Position numbers and translations under genes: made by a program. Below the pieces are notes generated by a model, which saw only the letters and a list, made by a program, of their open reading frames with translations, was not told where the DNA came from and searched no databases. This document shows positions 35,318 to 44,178 of a DNA stretch of 64,000 nucleotides, one piece after another (within the stretch, counting starts at the first letter, position 1; every line of letters begins with the position of its first letter). The stretch lies in assembly GCF_011250555.1 (NCBI RefSeq), contig NZ_JAANMZ010000009.1, positions 1 to 64,000 of the forward strand, written 5' to 3'. Source of the DNA: Bacillus sp. MM2020_4 (GTDB lineage: Bacteria > Bacillota > Bacilli > Bacillales > Cytobacillaceae).

Positions 35318-35617
35318 ATGAGACTCTGTTTATTCCTATTATTTGCCGGTGTGTTGGATGCGGTCTTAACCCACTTTGGTATGTCTTCCGGTTTCGTTGA
35401 TGAGGGGAATCCGATGATGAAGCTTGTCATTGAACAGAGCTGGTCTTATTTTTATATGATAAAAATAATCCTGCCACTTATGCTTCTGGGCTTGTTTTAT
35501 CTTCGCCCTTTTAAACGTTGGGTTAGAACTCTTATCGTCTCCACCTGTGTCCTCTACTTTTCTGTCCTTGTGTATCATATGGTCTGGATTGTCCTTTACA
35601 TCAATACGTCAACATAA
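35318..35617 (+). CDS. DUF5658-type small membrane protein
   Basis: A 99-residue protein with three helices: CLFLLFAGVLDAVLTHFGM, a loop with DEGNPMMKLVIEQ, and two further hydrophobic segments. This D(A/L)xxT ... ExNPxM pattern belongs to a family of small membrane proteins of unknown function. RBS TAGGAGGGAG precedes ATG 35318. Confidence 0.75.
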   Translation: MRLCLFLLFAGVLDAVLTHFGMSSGFVDEGNPMMKLVIEQSWSYFYMIKIILPLMLLGLFYLRPFKRWVRTLIVSTCVLYFSVLVYHMVWIVLYINTST

Positions 35618-35705
35618 CCCTAACTAGACACCTAAACGTTAATACGATAGTATCAATACGATATCGAAAAACAAATAATAAGAAAAAAGATATAAGGAGT
35701 ACAAC

Positions 35706-36851
35706 ATGTTAAATACGTTAAAGCCATTTTTGCAGGAAGCATGGAAACAATCAGGCTTCGAGCAGCCGACATCGATTCAGGATGCTGCTATCCCTATGAT
35801 TCTGGGAGGAAAAGATGTCATTGCCGAGTCACCAACAGGTACAGGGAAGACGCTCGCTTATTTACTTCCCTTATTAAATAAAATCGACGCAACTATACCG
35901 TCCTTACAAGCAGTAGTCCTTGCCTCTTCCCAAGAGTTGGTTATGCAGGTTTATCAAGAATTTCAAAAATGGTCAGAAGGAAGCGGGATTAGAGGTACGT
36001 CGATTATTGGCGGGGCAAACTTAAAGCGACAGCTTGAAAAGTTGAAAAAGCGCCCGCATGTTATTTTTGCTACACCGGGCCGCTTGCTTGAATTAATCAA
36101 ACAGAAGAAAGTGAAAATGCACGAGATAAAAATGGTTGTTCTAGATGAAGGAGATCAACTGTTAATACCGGAGCATTTACACACTGTCCAAAACATCGTG
36201 AAATCGACGATGAGTGACCGCCAAGTTGTCTTATTTTCGGCGACGATGAAACAGGCAACAGAAAAGCTGGCAAAAGAAATGGCAGCGGAACCTGAAGTCC
36301 TTCGAATTGAAAAAGATGAAATGGCTTCTTCCGGGGAAGTGGAGCATATCTATTTTTCCTGTGAACCACGAGATAAAATTAAGTTAATTGAAAAAATTAC
36401 TCGCCTTGACCATAGTAAATCCCTTGCGTTTATTAATGACATTGGCGAAATTCAGGTTTTTAAAGAGAAATTGCTGTTTAAAGAATTATCCATCGGAGTC
36501 CTGCACAGCGATATGAAAAAGCTAGAACGACAAGCGGCATTAAAAGCTTTCCGGGATGGAAAACTGAAAATGCTGATTGCCACAGATATTGCGGCCCGGG
36601 GCCTCGATATTCAAGGAGTAACCCATGTTGTTCAAATTGACTCACCTAAAGACATTTCTCAATATGTACACAGGTCGGGAAGAACAGGAAGAATGGGAGC
36701 GAATGGTACCATCATTTCACTGGTTACGGAGCGAGAAGAGCGAGAACTAAAGCGATATTGCCGGGAGTTAAATATCCCTCTTCATAAACGAATTTTTTAT
36801 CAAGGGGAAATTGTTGCTGAAGAACAAAGAAGTCAAAAGTTTAGAAAATAA
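35706..36851 (+). CDS. yfmL: DEAD-box RNA helicase (YfmL-like)
   Basis: A protein of 381 residues with the Q motif (FEQPTSIQDAAIP), motif I SPTGTGKT, motif II reading DEGD in place of DEAD, motif III SAT, and motif VI HRSGRTGRMG. It is shorter than CshA/CshB and has no long C-terminal tail, fitting YfmL, a helicase linked to ribosome assembly in B. subtilis. ATAAGGAG precedes the ATG. The symbol is by similarity. Confidence 0.87.
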   Translation: MLNTLKPFLQEAWKQSGFEQPTSIQDAAIPMILGGKDVIAESPTGTGKTLAYLLPLLNKIDATIPSLQAVVLASSQELVMQVYQEFQKWSEGSGIRGTSIIGGANLKRQLEKLKKRPHVIFATPGRLLELIKQKKVKMHEIKMVVLDEGDQLLIPEHLHTVQNIVKSTMSDRQVVLFSATMKQATEKLAKEMAAEPEVLRIEKDEMASSGEVEHIYFSCEPRDKIKLIEKITRLDHSKSLAFINDIGEIQVFKEKLLFKELSIGVLHSDMKKLERQAALKAFRDGKLKMLIATDIAARGLDIQGVTHVVQIDSPKDISQYVHRSGRTGRMGANGTIISLVTEREERELKRYCRELNIPLHKRIFYQGEIVAEEQRSQKFRK

Positions 36852-36852
36852 A

Positions 36853-36890
36853 GGCAGAAGGAGGGGGCCCTCCTACTGCTTTTTTTTTTA
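36853..36890 (+). terminator. Terminator after the helicase gene
   Basis: GGCAGAAGGAGGG pairs with CCCTCCTACTGCT (one mismatch) and ends in nine T. Confidence 0.86.
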
Positions 36891-36947
36891 GAAAAAGGAC
36901 TTTCAAGCTCTTTTCTTGAATTGTTAAGGAGAAACGGAGGGATCCCG

Positions 36948-38408
36948 ATGGAGAATCCAAAATTAAAGAAATATCTCGAAGAATGGCTAGAGGAAACAAC
37001 AATCAGCGAAATCCAGGAAAAGTTGGCGAGCGGCGAGCTTACATCAAAAGAGCTGGTCTTACTGTATTTACATAGAATTTCTCGTTACGATAAAGAGCTA
37101 CATTCAATCCTCGAAATTAATCCGGATGCGCTGCAGATAGCGGAAGCGCTTGACACGGAACGGAAAAAGAAGGGGCCACGCGGCCTGTTACACGGAATTC
37201 CGATTCTAATTAAGGATAATATCGACACCCATGACAAAATGCATACAAGTGCCGGGTCACTTGCATTAAAAGATTCGATTGCCCTAAAGGATTCATTTGT
37301 AGCAGAGCAATTACGTAAAGCCGGTGCCATCATTCTTGGAAAAACAAATATGACGGAATGGGCAAATTTTATGGCGATTGGAATGAAAAGTGGCTATAGT
37401 TCAAGAGGCGGACAGGTGGAAAATCCCTATGGTCCGGGGAAATTTGATGTTGGCGGTTCTAGTGCAGGTTCCGGGGCAGCGATTGCCGCAAATTTTGCCG
37501 CTGCTGCGGTTGGGACCGAAACCTCTGGCTCAATCCTGAATCCATCCTGCCAAAATTCATTAGTGGGGATTAAACCTACGGTAGGTTTAATTAGCCGGAG
37601 AGGGATTATCCCAATCGCACACACACAGGATACTGCAGGGCCAATGGCTAGAACGGTTGAAGATGCGGTGATTCTGTTAAATGCCTTATGTGGAAAAGAT
37701 GATCTCGATTCTATCACCAAGACAAACCCTTTTATTGGATTCGACTTGTCAGAGTTACTTGTAAAAGATGGACTAAAGGGGAAGAAAATCGGCATAGCAT
37801 TTGATGGCTTTATGGAGCTATTGAGTAAGGAAAAACAAAAAGTTGTGGCCGCAGGATTGGAACTGTTGAAATCAGGAGCAGAGATGATTGAGGACATTGT
37901 TTTCCCTTCCGCTAAGGCTGAATGGAAATACGATGTTTTAACCTATGAATTTAAACCAGATTTAAATGCCTATTTGAATGATCTTCACCCATCCATACCA
38001 GTGAGAACGTTAGCAGATCTAATTGAATTCAATAAAAATGATGAAGAAAAGATGCTCAAATATGGCCAGGCCGTACTACTGGAATCAGAAAAAACAAGCG
38101 GTTCTTTAACGGAAGCTGCTTATATTGATGCATTGGAATTCGACTTGTATCATTCAACAAAGAAAGGGATTGATTTTGCGTTAGAGAAATACGGACTAGA
38201 TGTTATTGTTTTTCCTAACGATGAAGGCTCCCATATCAGTGCGAAAGCAGGCTATCCCACCATTGCGGTCCCTGCTGGCTATACGTCTCTTGGGGAGCCG
38301 GTGGGAATTACCTTTGCCGGAACAGCTTACAGTGAACCACTTTTAATTCAAGTGGCGTATGCTTTCGAGCAAATGACACGCTTCCGCAAGGCACCCGTAC
38401 TAGAATAA
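36948..38408 (+). CDS. Amidase-signature-family hydrolase
   Basis: A protein of 486 residues with the amidase signature: catalytic Lys in IPILIKDNID, cis-Ser and nucleophile Ser in GGSSAGSGAAIAANF, and SGSILNPSCQNSLVGIKPT. It hydrolyses a C-N bond in an unidentified amide. It is not GatA: gatB and gatC are absent from the neighbourhood and the C-terminal part differs. GGAGG is seven bases before ATG 36948. Confidence 0.9.
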   Translation: MENPKLKKYLEEWLEETTISEIQEKLASGELTSKELVLLYLHRISRYDKELHSILEINPDALQIAEALDTERKKKGPRGLLHGIPILIKDNIDTHDKMHTSAGSLALKDSIALKDSFVAEQLRKAGAIILGKTNMTEWANFMAIGMKSGYSSRGGQVENPYGPGKFDVGGSSAGSGAAIAANFAAAAVGTETSGSILNPSCQNSLVGIKPTVGLISRRGIIPIAHTQDTAGPMARTVEDAVILLNALCGKDDLDSITKTNPFIGFDLSELLVKDGLKGKKIGIAFDGFMELLSKEKQKVVAAGLELLKSGAEMIEDIVFPSAKAEWKYDVLTYEFKPDLNAYLNDLHPSIPVRTLADLIEFNKNDEEKMLKYGQAVLLESEKTSGSLTEAAYIDALEFDLYHSTKKGIDFALEKYGLDVIVFPNDEGSHISAKAGYPTIAVPAGYTSLGEPVGITFAGTAYSEPLLIQVAYAFEQMTRFRKAPVLE

Positions 38409-38460
38409 AAGTGCTCCTTTTCATCCATACTATCAGTGAATTTCTCAAAAAGGAGTGGGT

Positions 38461-38598
38461 ATGATGGGAAGAACGAAACTAGGAAATGCTAATGCACAAC
38501 GTAACAATAACGCGAAAAAGCCGATGAAGGAAAGCTCCGAATTAGTTGAATTCACGCCTGGGGAAGATATAAAACGAAACCGCCCGAATAGTAAATAA
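38461..38598 (+). CDS. Small hydrophilic basic protein, 45 residues
   Basis: AAGGAG lies at good distance from ATG 38461 (or ATG 38464), and the frame ends just before a terminator. The product (GRTKLGNANAQRNNNAKKPM, then KESSELVEFTPGED) is Asn- and Lys-rich, with no hydrophobic core, as in minor small acid-soluble spore proteins. I cannot match it to a named Ssp family. Confidence 0.62.
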   Translation: MMGRTKLGNANAQRNNNAKKPMKESSELVEFTPGEDIKRNRPNSK

Positions 38599-38606
38599 TG
38601 AAGAAA

Positions 38607-38636
38607 GCCTCCTGCTGAGCTAGGAGGCATTTTTTA
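38607..38636 (+). terminator. Terminator after the small basic protein gene
   Basis: GCCTCCT pairs with AGGAGGC around GCTGAGCT, then ATTTTTT. Confidence 0.83.
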
Positions 38637-38702
38637 TAAAAGAAAGGGATTTGTTCATATCATCAAGAAAATGGTTCATATCTTCAAAAACAAGCCCAAA
38701 TA

Positions 38703-40229
38703 CTACTCTTCTTTCAACAATTCCAGTGCTTTTTTTGTCGGGCCCTCAATCACATCACCTGAATAGGAATAACGTGAGCCATGGCACGGGCAATCCCATG
38801 ATTTTTCAGCGCGATTCCATTCACATTCACAGCCAAGATGGGTACAAGTGGTGTCGACGACATAAAGTTTCCCGTTCTCGTCTTTATAGGCACCTGCTCG
38901 TTTTCCGTTATACATGACAACAGAACCCTCGCCCATCTGTAAATCATCTGTGGACTTGTCGGTATACTCAAGCTTACCCTTGATCAGATGCTTAGCAACA
39001 TCTGCATTGGTGGTGACAACACTTTTAAAATCGGGATCTGCCTGGAATGCTCGTGATGGTGAATAGAGCTCCATGTATGGATTTTCCCGGTCCATCACAT
39101 AATCAGTTAACAAGTGTCCTGCGAGAATGCCTGTCGTCATTCCCCATTTTTTATAGCCGGTGGCAATTAAAACGTTTTCCCGGCCTTCCGTATATTTGCC
39201 GATAAAAGGAAGTTTGTCCAATGTGACCATATCCTGGGCGGACCAGCGATAATGGTATTCCTTCAGCCCAAAGGCCTCTTCGGCGAATAATTGGAGCGCT
39301 TCATAATGCTTTAGCGTGTCGATTCCCTGCCCTGTTTTATGATTTTCACCGCCGAGTATGAGCAACTTTTCCCCATTATACGGTGTTGTACGAATGGAGC
39401 GGGCCGGGCTGTCGGCACTGATATAGATGCCGCCGGGATAGTCCATGTCTGTTTTTATACCGATTGCATAGGATCTATCTGTATGCATTCTGGCAAAATA
39501 GAGACCTGGTTTATCATAAAAAGGGAAATGTGAAGCAATAATCACCTGTTTGCATGTCACCCTATGACCAGCCTTTGTCACTACTTTTGGTTCTGTATCA
39601 TCATCTTCAATATCTGTAGCGACTGTATTTTCATAAACAGAACAGCCAGCCTTTACGGCATCCTCTAGAAGCGACTTTAAAAACTTTAGCGGGTGATACT
39701 GTGCTTGATTGCGCATCAATAGAGCCGCCTTGGCCGGGATATTAAATGGAATCGTGTCTTTCAAAGATCCGTCAATATTGAGACTTTTGTACGCTTCCCA
39801 CTCCGTTTTTATCTTTTCAACATACTCTTCAGTCGTGGCATAAATATAAGCATCCTCTTTGCTGTAATCACAGTCAATACCATTTTCCTTTACCATGGTT
39901 TCAACGAATTGAATGGCATTCATATGGGATTCAAAATACAGCCTGGCCTTTTCTTGCCCAAAGTGTTGGATTAACTCATCATAAATCATGCCATGCTGGG
40001 CGGTTAACTTAGCCGTGGTGTGCCCGGTTGTCCCGTTTAAGACACCTCCGGCTTCCAAAATGGCTACCTTCAGCCCTTCTTTTGACAGTAAATAGGCAGT
40101 TGTAATCCCAGTTATTCCAGCCCCGACAACTGCTACGTCCACTGATAAATCCTCATTTAATGGTTCATAAGTCGGTAATTCTATCTCGCGCCAAAAGGTT
40201 TTAGGAAATTGATGTTCAGATCCACTCAT
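38703..40229 (-). CDS. FAD-dependent oxidoreductase fused to a Rieske domain
   Basis: A protein of 508 residues. An N-terminal DadA/glycine-oxidase-like FAD domain (VAVVGAGITGITTAYLLSKEG dinucleotide fold, shown from VAVVGAGITG) is followed by a Rieske domain at the C-terminus (CTHLGCECEWN and CPCHGSRYS). Electrons from an amine substrate probably pass from FAD to the [2Fe-2S] centre. This fusion is known in Bacillus (YurR/YhfW-like proteins). Substrate unknown. It is monocistronic on the minus strand. Confidence 0.87.
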   Translation of the reverse strand: MSGSEHQFPKTFWREIELPTYEPLNEDLSVDVAVVGAGITGITTAYLLSKEGLKVAILEAGGVLNGTTGHTTAKLTAQHGMIYDELIQHFGQEKARLYFESHMNAIQFVETMVKENGIDCDYSKEDAYIYATTEEYVEKIKTEWEAYKSLNIDGSLKDTIPFNIPAKAALLMRNQAQYHPLKFLKSLLEDAVKAGCSVYENTVATDIEDDDTEPKVVTKAGHRVTCKQVIIASHFPFYDKPGLYFARMHTDRSYAIGIKTDMDYPGGIYISADSPARSIRTTPYNGEKLLILGGENHKTGQGIDTLKHYEALQLFAEEAFGLKEYHYRWSAQDMVTLDKLPFIGKYTEGRENVLIATGYKKWGMTTGILAGHLLTDYVMDRENPYMELYSPSRAFQADPDFKSVVTTNADVAKHLIKGKLEYTDKSTDDLQMGEGSVVMYNGKRAGAYKDENGKLYVVDTTCTHLGCECEWNRAEKSWDCPCHGSRYSYSGDVIEGPTKKALELLKEE

Positions 40230-40322
40230 ATGTACGCCTCCAGCATTAAAATAATCTCCTGTTTAATTTTTCCCAAAATGAAAAATAAATGTCATGGAGG
40301 TGAAAAATTAATTTTTCATCAT

Positions 40323-40350
40323 AAAAAGAACCCTGATTAGCCAGGGTTCT
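40323..40350 (-). terminator. Terminator after the 47-residue membrane peptide gene
   Basis: AGAACCCTG pairs with CAGGGTTCT; on the minus strand a run of T follows (plus-strand A at 40323-40327). Confidence 0.75.
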
Positions 40351-40357
40351 GAAAAAG

Positions 40358-40501
40358 TTATTCCTCATCGGTGTTTATTTTATCAATCCGGGATGCATCC
40401 TCTGAATCAAGTGCTTCCCTTAAAAAATGGAAAATACCCCATGCAACACAACCAAGACAAATCAGAAAGCCGAGAGCAATGGTCCACAAAAGTGTCATCA
40501 T
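40358..40501 (-). CDS. Small single-pass membrane protein, 47 residues
   Basis: Reads MMTLLWTIALGFLICLGCVA and continues with one hydrophobic helix, then an acidic tail (LREALDSEDASRIDKINTDEE begins after the helix). GGGGGA on the minus strand lies just ahead of the start, and a terminator follows. No family recognised. Confidence 0.62.
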   Translation of the reverse strand: MMTLLWTIALGFLICLGCVAWGIFHFLREALDSEDASRIDKINTDEE

Positions 40502-40588
40502 TCGTCCCCCTTTAGAGAGCTTACCGAGAAAAATAAGCTTTCTACAGGTATATGCCTTAAGGGGACTAAATTTTCCTATTTAGCAAAT

Positions 40589-40963
40589 TTAGTCTTTTTT
40601 TCCCAGTTCTGAATAGTAATCGACTTTCTTTATATTGACGCCGACGAAGGTTTCAATAATCGATTGACCACCGGCAATAGAGAAAATTAAGATAAACACA
40701 AATGTAACTTTTGGGAACAGCAGATAAGCACCGCCCAAAAAACAAGCACTCCACACACCGGCACACCAATAACATTTCAACAGATATCCAAACATGGAGG
40801 CAGGGACTTCCTTCGTTTCCGTGCCATTATCCGTCTTAACTTGAACTTTTTTCATGAAGGGCCTGCGGATGAATTCTGTAATTTTATCAAAAACGATTAA
40901 ATGGGTTAGACGATAGCTTGCTAAAATTAGCATAATATAGGTCATCCATGATAAGTCTTTCAT
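40589..40963 (-). CDS. DUF1360 membrane protein (YjcA-like)
   Basis: A 124-residue protein with an N-terminal helix (YIMLILASYRLTHLIVFD), the conserved loop LKCYWCAGVWSA with CxxC, and two further hydrophobic segments. YjcA of B. subtilis is a sporulation protein of this family. The ORF is monocistronic, minus strand, behind GGAGG-like sequence. Confidence 0.78.
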   Translation of the reverse strand: MKDLSWMTYIMLILASYRLTHLIVFDKITEFIRRPFMKKVQVKTDNGTETKEVPASMFGYLLKCYWCAGVWSACFLGGAYLLFPKVTFVFILIFSIAGGQSIIETFVGVNIKKVDYYSELGKKD

Positions 40964-41071
40964 ATTTTATGCCTCCGAAAATCCACTTAAAGACAGCTGA
41001 ATTTTATTTTTTTGATTCCCTGTATATTTTGAGCTTGAAATCAAAATTATATATTCGGAGGAGGCGAAAAA

Positions 41072-41683
41072 ATGAAAAAATCTTTTTGGTTTAGTTTTCT
41101 GTTCTTACTATCTCTTTTCTGTATTCCAAGCGTCTCGTTTGCCCAACAAATTTATACGGTTCAGCCAGGGGATACACTTTGGAAAATTGCTGTAAGGTAT
41201 CAGGTCGGAATTACAGAGATTATTCAAGCCAACCAGCAATTTAAAAATCCTAACTTGATCTATCCGGGTCAAAAGGTAAATATTCCTGAATTAGGCGGAG
41301 TGAAATCGATTGAAAATCAGGTTATTTCGCTAACCAATCAGGAGCGGGCGAAAAATGGCCTGAAACCATTCGTGGCAGACTGGGAGCTTTCCAGGGTGGC
41401 TCGCTATAAGGCAACGGACATGAGGGATAAAAATTATTTCTCTCATACAAGCCCAACCTATGGCAGTCCATTTGATATGATGAAGAGCTTTGGTATTTCC
41501 TACCGTTCTGCAGCTGAAAATATTGCAGCCGGTCAAACGACACCACAGGCAGTGGTTCAATCATGGATGAATAGTTCTGGTCATCGGGCAAATATTTTAA
41601 GCTCTAACACCCGAATTGGAGTAGGATATGCCACTGGTGGATCGTATCGTTACTATTGGGTGCAGATGTTTATCTCGAATTGA
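41072..41683 (+). CDS. Secreted LysM-CAP domain protein (YkwD-like)
   Basis: A protein of 203 residues: signal peptide (FLFLLSLFCIPSVSFA), one LysM domain (YTVQPGDTLWKIAVRYQVG ... VNIP), then a CAP/SCP domain (LTNQERAKNGLKPF, FSHTSPTYGSPFDMM, SAAENIAAGQ, SGHRANIL). LysM anchors it to peptidoglycan or a spore coat; bacterial CAP domain functions are uncertain. GGAGGAGG precedes the ATG. Confidence 0.9.
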   Translation: MKKSFWFSFLFLLSLFCIPSVSFAQQIYTVQPGDTLWKIAVRYQVGITEIIQANQQFKNPNLIYPGQKVNIPELGGVKSIENQVISLTNQERAKNGLKPFVADWELSRVARYKATDMRDKNYFSHTSPTYGSPFDMMKSFGISYRSAAENIAAGQTTPQAVVQSWMNSSGHRANILSSNTRIGVGYATGGSYRYYWVQMFISN

Positions 41684-41769
41684 ACTACCCCTTAACATCC
41701 CTTACAGGTTGTTTGTAGTGGGGGATTCTTTAAATAACAAGACATATATCATAGGAATTTAAGATATAT

Positions 41770-41805
41770 GACCGTCTCCCGTTCAACTAGGAGGCGGTTT
41801 TTCCT
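41770..41805 (+). terminator. Plus-strand terminator overlapping the tnpB 3' end
   Basis: ACCGTCTCC pairs with GGAGGCGGT (one G-T pair) around CGTTCAACTA, followed by TTTTTCCTCTTTT. It would end the LysM-CAP transcript and reaches into the last codons of the convergent tnpB. Confidence 0.7.
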
Positions 41806-43493
41806 CTTTTCAACTTCGACAAACCTTTTTGCTCCAAGTTTGTTAAAGTACCTGGAGCAAAGAATTCGTTCGTAGAACGAAACCTGTCTATATCAAAAAG
41901 ATCTGATTGATAGAACGCACAAACACGAACATCTTTCAGGATTTTAGAAATATATGCCCACTGCGCCCAATGATGCATACCAGTTATCTTCTCCGGTAAA
42001 AGTGCATGCAATACTGGTGGGAGTATCTCTTCAAAACCTAGTGCCCTCCGGGCTATAACAAAACTAGCCGCTTCATGAATGGATATTCCAAATCGCTTCA
42101 TGTATTTCATTTTTCCTATTTGACTTGTATATGCAGGGTTTACTTCAAATACTTCCACACCCATTTTTACAGCTCTTGATTGAATGGCAGAAATCATTTT
42201 GTTATAGGCAAACATAGACATCATCATGTTTCTCTTCTTATTGCCATAAGCACTTGAAACTTTTGATTTAGTCGTATCCAATTTTTCAAGAGCAATCGGT
42301 TTGTTTTCGCGAAAAGCTGCGTTTACCACTTCAATCGCTTCAACCTCAATAACTTTCGTAATTTGATTGGATAATTTTCCTAGAATCTCAAATTTTAGCG
42401 ACCATGAAGAAATAAGTTGGCCCTTATTGTTCACATTTGAAATGGCAAAATGGTCAACGTTACAATCTATACCAATAATTCCGTCCGCTTTAGAATAATT
42501 TACAAATTCATTTTTTTCTTCAGTAATAATGCATTTGAATATGTAATATTCGCCATGATCTTCGATAGACCAAGCGATTGGTTTTCCGTACTGCTTTTTA
42601 TTTTTGCAATTTTTTTGAATAGAAATTGCTGCTTCAACTTTTTCTTGTCCATAGGGGAAAGAAATTTCTTTGACTTCAACTAACACACCTGAAGGAGTTT
42701 TATAAGTTAAGGAGTGGGTTTCAATATCGTAGTTAAAAACAAAGTTTCCAGAAGCAGCATCTTTACGTCCAGATATAACCATTGTCTTGTACCGAGAATC
42801 GTTCCATTTATTAGTCCACTTTTCGTGATTACTCTTATAGATATCCATGGTGTATTGCAATTTAAATAATTTCTTGGTACCAAAAACAACGCTTGAAATT
42901 ACTGTTTTCAAACGTTTTAATTGTTCTTCAAACTTATGTAACTTGAAAGTCAAAAAACCGATTTTAGTGTTTGTCCGACTAACTTGAATATCCAAATAAG
43001 CATGCTCAAATTGATAAGCATGATAATAGATATCTGTTTTCTTTTTAAATTGCACCACAAAATAATTCCCTAATTTTTGTTCTCTAGATTTTTGAGGGAA
43101 GGATGGTTTTCCGTTAACAAAACTTGATTTCATTTTTTTCAACTTACTAAGTTTTGTTTTTTCACTTTTTAGCTTCTTTTTAACAGATTTAATCTGTTCT
43201 TCTTTATTTGCAATATAGAGTTTGTTTAACTCTGTTAAAGACTTTTGTTTTGCATTTGCTTCTTGAAGGGCGCAATTTGCAAAATAATCATCAAGTTGAA
43301 ATTTTTCCTTTATAGTGAGGTGAAGGGATTTATTTCGTTTGCTTTTTCCTGACCTTTTCTCTTTTACCAACGTGTTAAATGAAAAATGTTTAGCTTTATT
43401 GAACAAAAAAAGGGCATGACTGGTAGCGTCAACAAACTTTTTATCCAATGTATTTTTATATACACGATTTGTAAAGTATGCATTTGTACCCAT
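41787..43493 (-). CDS. TnpB-like RuvC nuclease (IS200/IS605-associated clade)
   Basis: A protein of 568 residues. RuvC-I is GIIGIDCNVDH (Asp343), RuvC-II is ALEKLDTTKSK (Glu403). The RuvC-III region reads FGISIHEAASFVIARR (about 469-484), where TnpB normally has DxNAA: here the expected Asp is not in the usual place and the acidic residue is Glu474. The NPAYTSQIGK stretch lacks the zinc-finger CxxC pairs found in typical TnpB. The first ~330 residues include a long charged coiled coil (85-125). It resembles a zinc-finger-less TnpB branch seen in Bacillota and cyanobacteria. No TnpA gene is adjacent. It may be a stand-alone guide-RNA nuclease or a domesticated protein. Confidence 0.78.
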   Translation of the reverse strand: MGTNAYFTNRVYKNTLDKKFVDATSHALFLFNKAKHFSFNTLVKEKRSGKSKRNKSLHLTIKEKFQLDDYFANCALQEANAKQKSLTELNKLYIANKEEQIKSVKKKLKSEKTKLSKLKKMKSSFVNGKPSFPQKSREQKLGNYFVVQFKKKTDIYYHAYQFEHAYLDIQVSRTNTKIGFLTFKLHKFEEQLKRLKTVISSVVFGTKKLFKLQYTMDIYKSNHEKWTNKWNDSRYKTMVISGRKDAASGNFVFNYDIETHSLTYKTPSGVLVEVKEISFPYGQEKVEAAISIQKNCKNKKQYGKPIAWSIEDHGEYYIFKCIITEEKNEFVNYSKADGIIGIDCNVDHFAISNVNNKGQLISSWSLKFEILGKLSNQITKVIEVEAIEVVNAAFRENKPIALEKLDTTKSKVSSAYGNKKRNMMMSMFAYNKMISAIQSRAVKMGVEVFEVNPAYTSQIGKMKYMKRFGISIHEAASFVIARRALGFEEILPPVLHALLPEKITGMHHWAQWAYISKILKDVRVCAFYQSDLFDIDRFRSTNEFFAPGTLTNLEQKGLSKLKRGKTAS

Positions 43494-43577
43494 TTGTTAT
43501 GCTCCTTTGGAAATCATTTATATATTCCATTATAACAGAATATACGTTCGACCTCCAACGAAAACTCTCCTTCGGAC

Positions 43578-43648
43578 GGGCGATTCATCCCCTCCCTACT
43601 CATTGGGCTTCGCCCTTCACACTCCTTGAGGAAGGGGTCTTCTCGCCC
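43578..43648. mobile_element. IS605-type terminal structure (candidate end or omega-RNA-like fold)
   Basis: GGGCGA (43578-43583) pairs with TCGCCC (43643-43648); inside are GCGATTCATCCCC and GGGGTCTTCTCGC and a GGGC-TTC-GCCC hairpin. This GCGATTCATCCCC ... GGGG.CTTCTCGC pattern is the subterminal fold of many IS200/IS605 right ends, which double as the TnpB guide-RNA scaffold. It lies on the 5' side of tnpB and reads in the opposite direction, so it may be the remnant of a second element. About 310 bases (43494-43809) contain no gene. Confidence 0.55.
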
Positions 43649-43809
43649 AAAACGATAAAGTCAAGGGTCAGTCATTTAAGCACAGTGCTTAATGGGCTGA
43701 CCTTTTCTACGTCTTAAGTCCGATATAAAAATCAAGCTCTAGCGCAATTATGAAAAGCGGTGGAAAAAGGTAAGATGAAATCAAGATAAAGAAAGGAGTG
43801 AAAAACAAA

Positions 43810-44154
43810 ATGAAAAAATTTGGTTTATTGGTTGCTGGGGGGATCGCAGCTGTCATCTTACTTTCAACAATTGGTCCAATGGTGGGGTTACTTGTCAGCC
43901 TAGTGCTCCTGTACTTCATCTTCAAACAATTTTTAAAAACTACATCTATAGGTGGAAAAATTGGTCTTGGGATCGTCGGTTTCATTGTCCTCATGGCCTC
44001 CATCCATAACGTCCCGGCCATCATTGGCGTGGCAGCAGCCTATGTGCTTCTCCTTGTATATAAAAAATGGAATGAGAGCAAACACACGAAAATGAAAGAA
44101 GAATCTGACCCATTTGTCAATTTTGAAAAACAATGGAATGAATTAAAAAATTAA
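43810..44154 (+). CDS. liaI: LiaI-like membrane protein
   Basis: About 114 residues with three or four hydrophobic segments (LLVAGGIAAVILLSTIG, VGLLVSLVLLYFIFKQFL, IGLGIVGFIVLMASI) and a basic cytoplasmic tail. In B. subtilis LiaI anchors LiaH to the membrane under envelope stress. Identified mainly by context: first gene of a liaI-liaH-liaF-liaS-liaR set. GAAAGGAG is 11 bases before ATG 43810. Confidence 0.75.
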   Translation: MKKFGLLVAGGIAAVILLSTIGPMVGLLVSLVLLYFIFKQFLKTTSIGGKIGLGIVGFIVLMASIHNVPAIIGVAAAYVLLLVYKKWNESKHTKMKEESDPFVNFEKQWNELKN

Positions 44155-44178
44155 TATAAATTAAAGGAGAGAATAACG

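Noticed and set aside
37427..37897. 156-codon frame antisense to the amidase
   Set aside because: It mirrors the amidase codon pattern and has no ribosome binding site.
43494..43809. CRISPR array or tandem repeats near the TnpB-like gene
   Set aside because: There is one folded sequence but no regularly spaced identical repeats.
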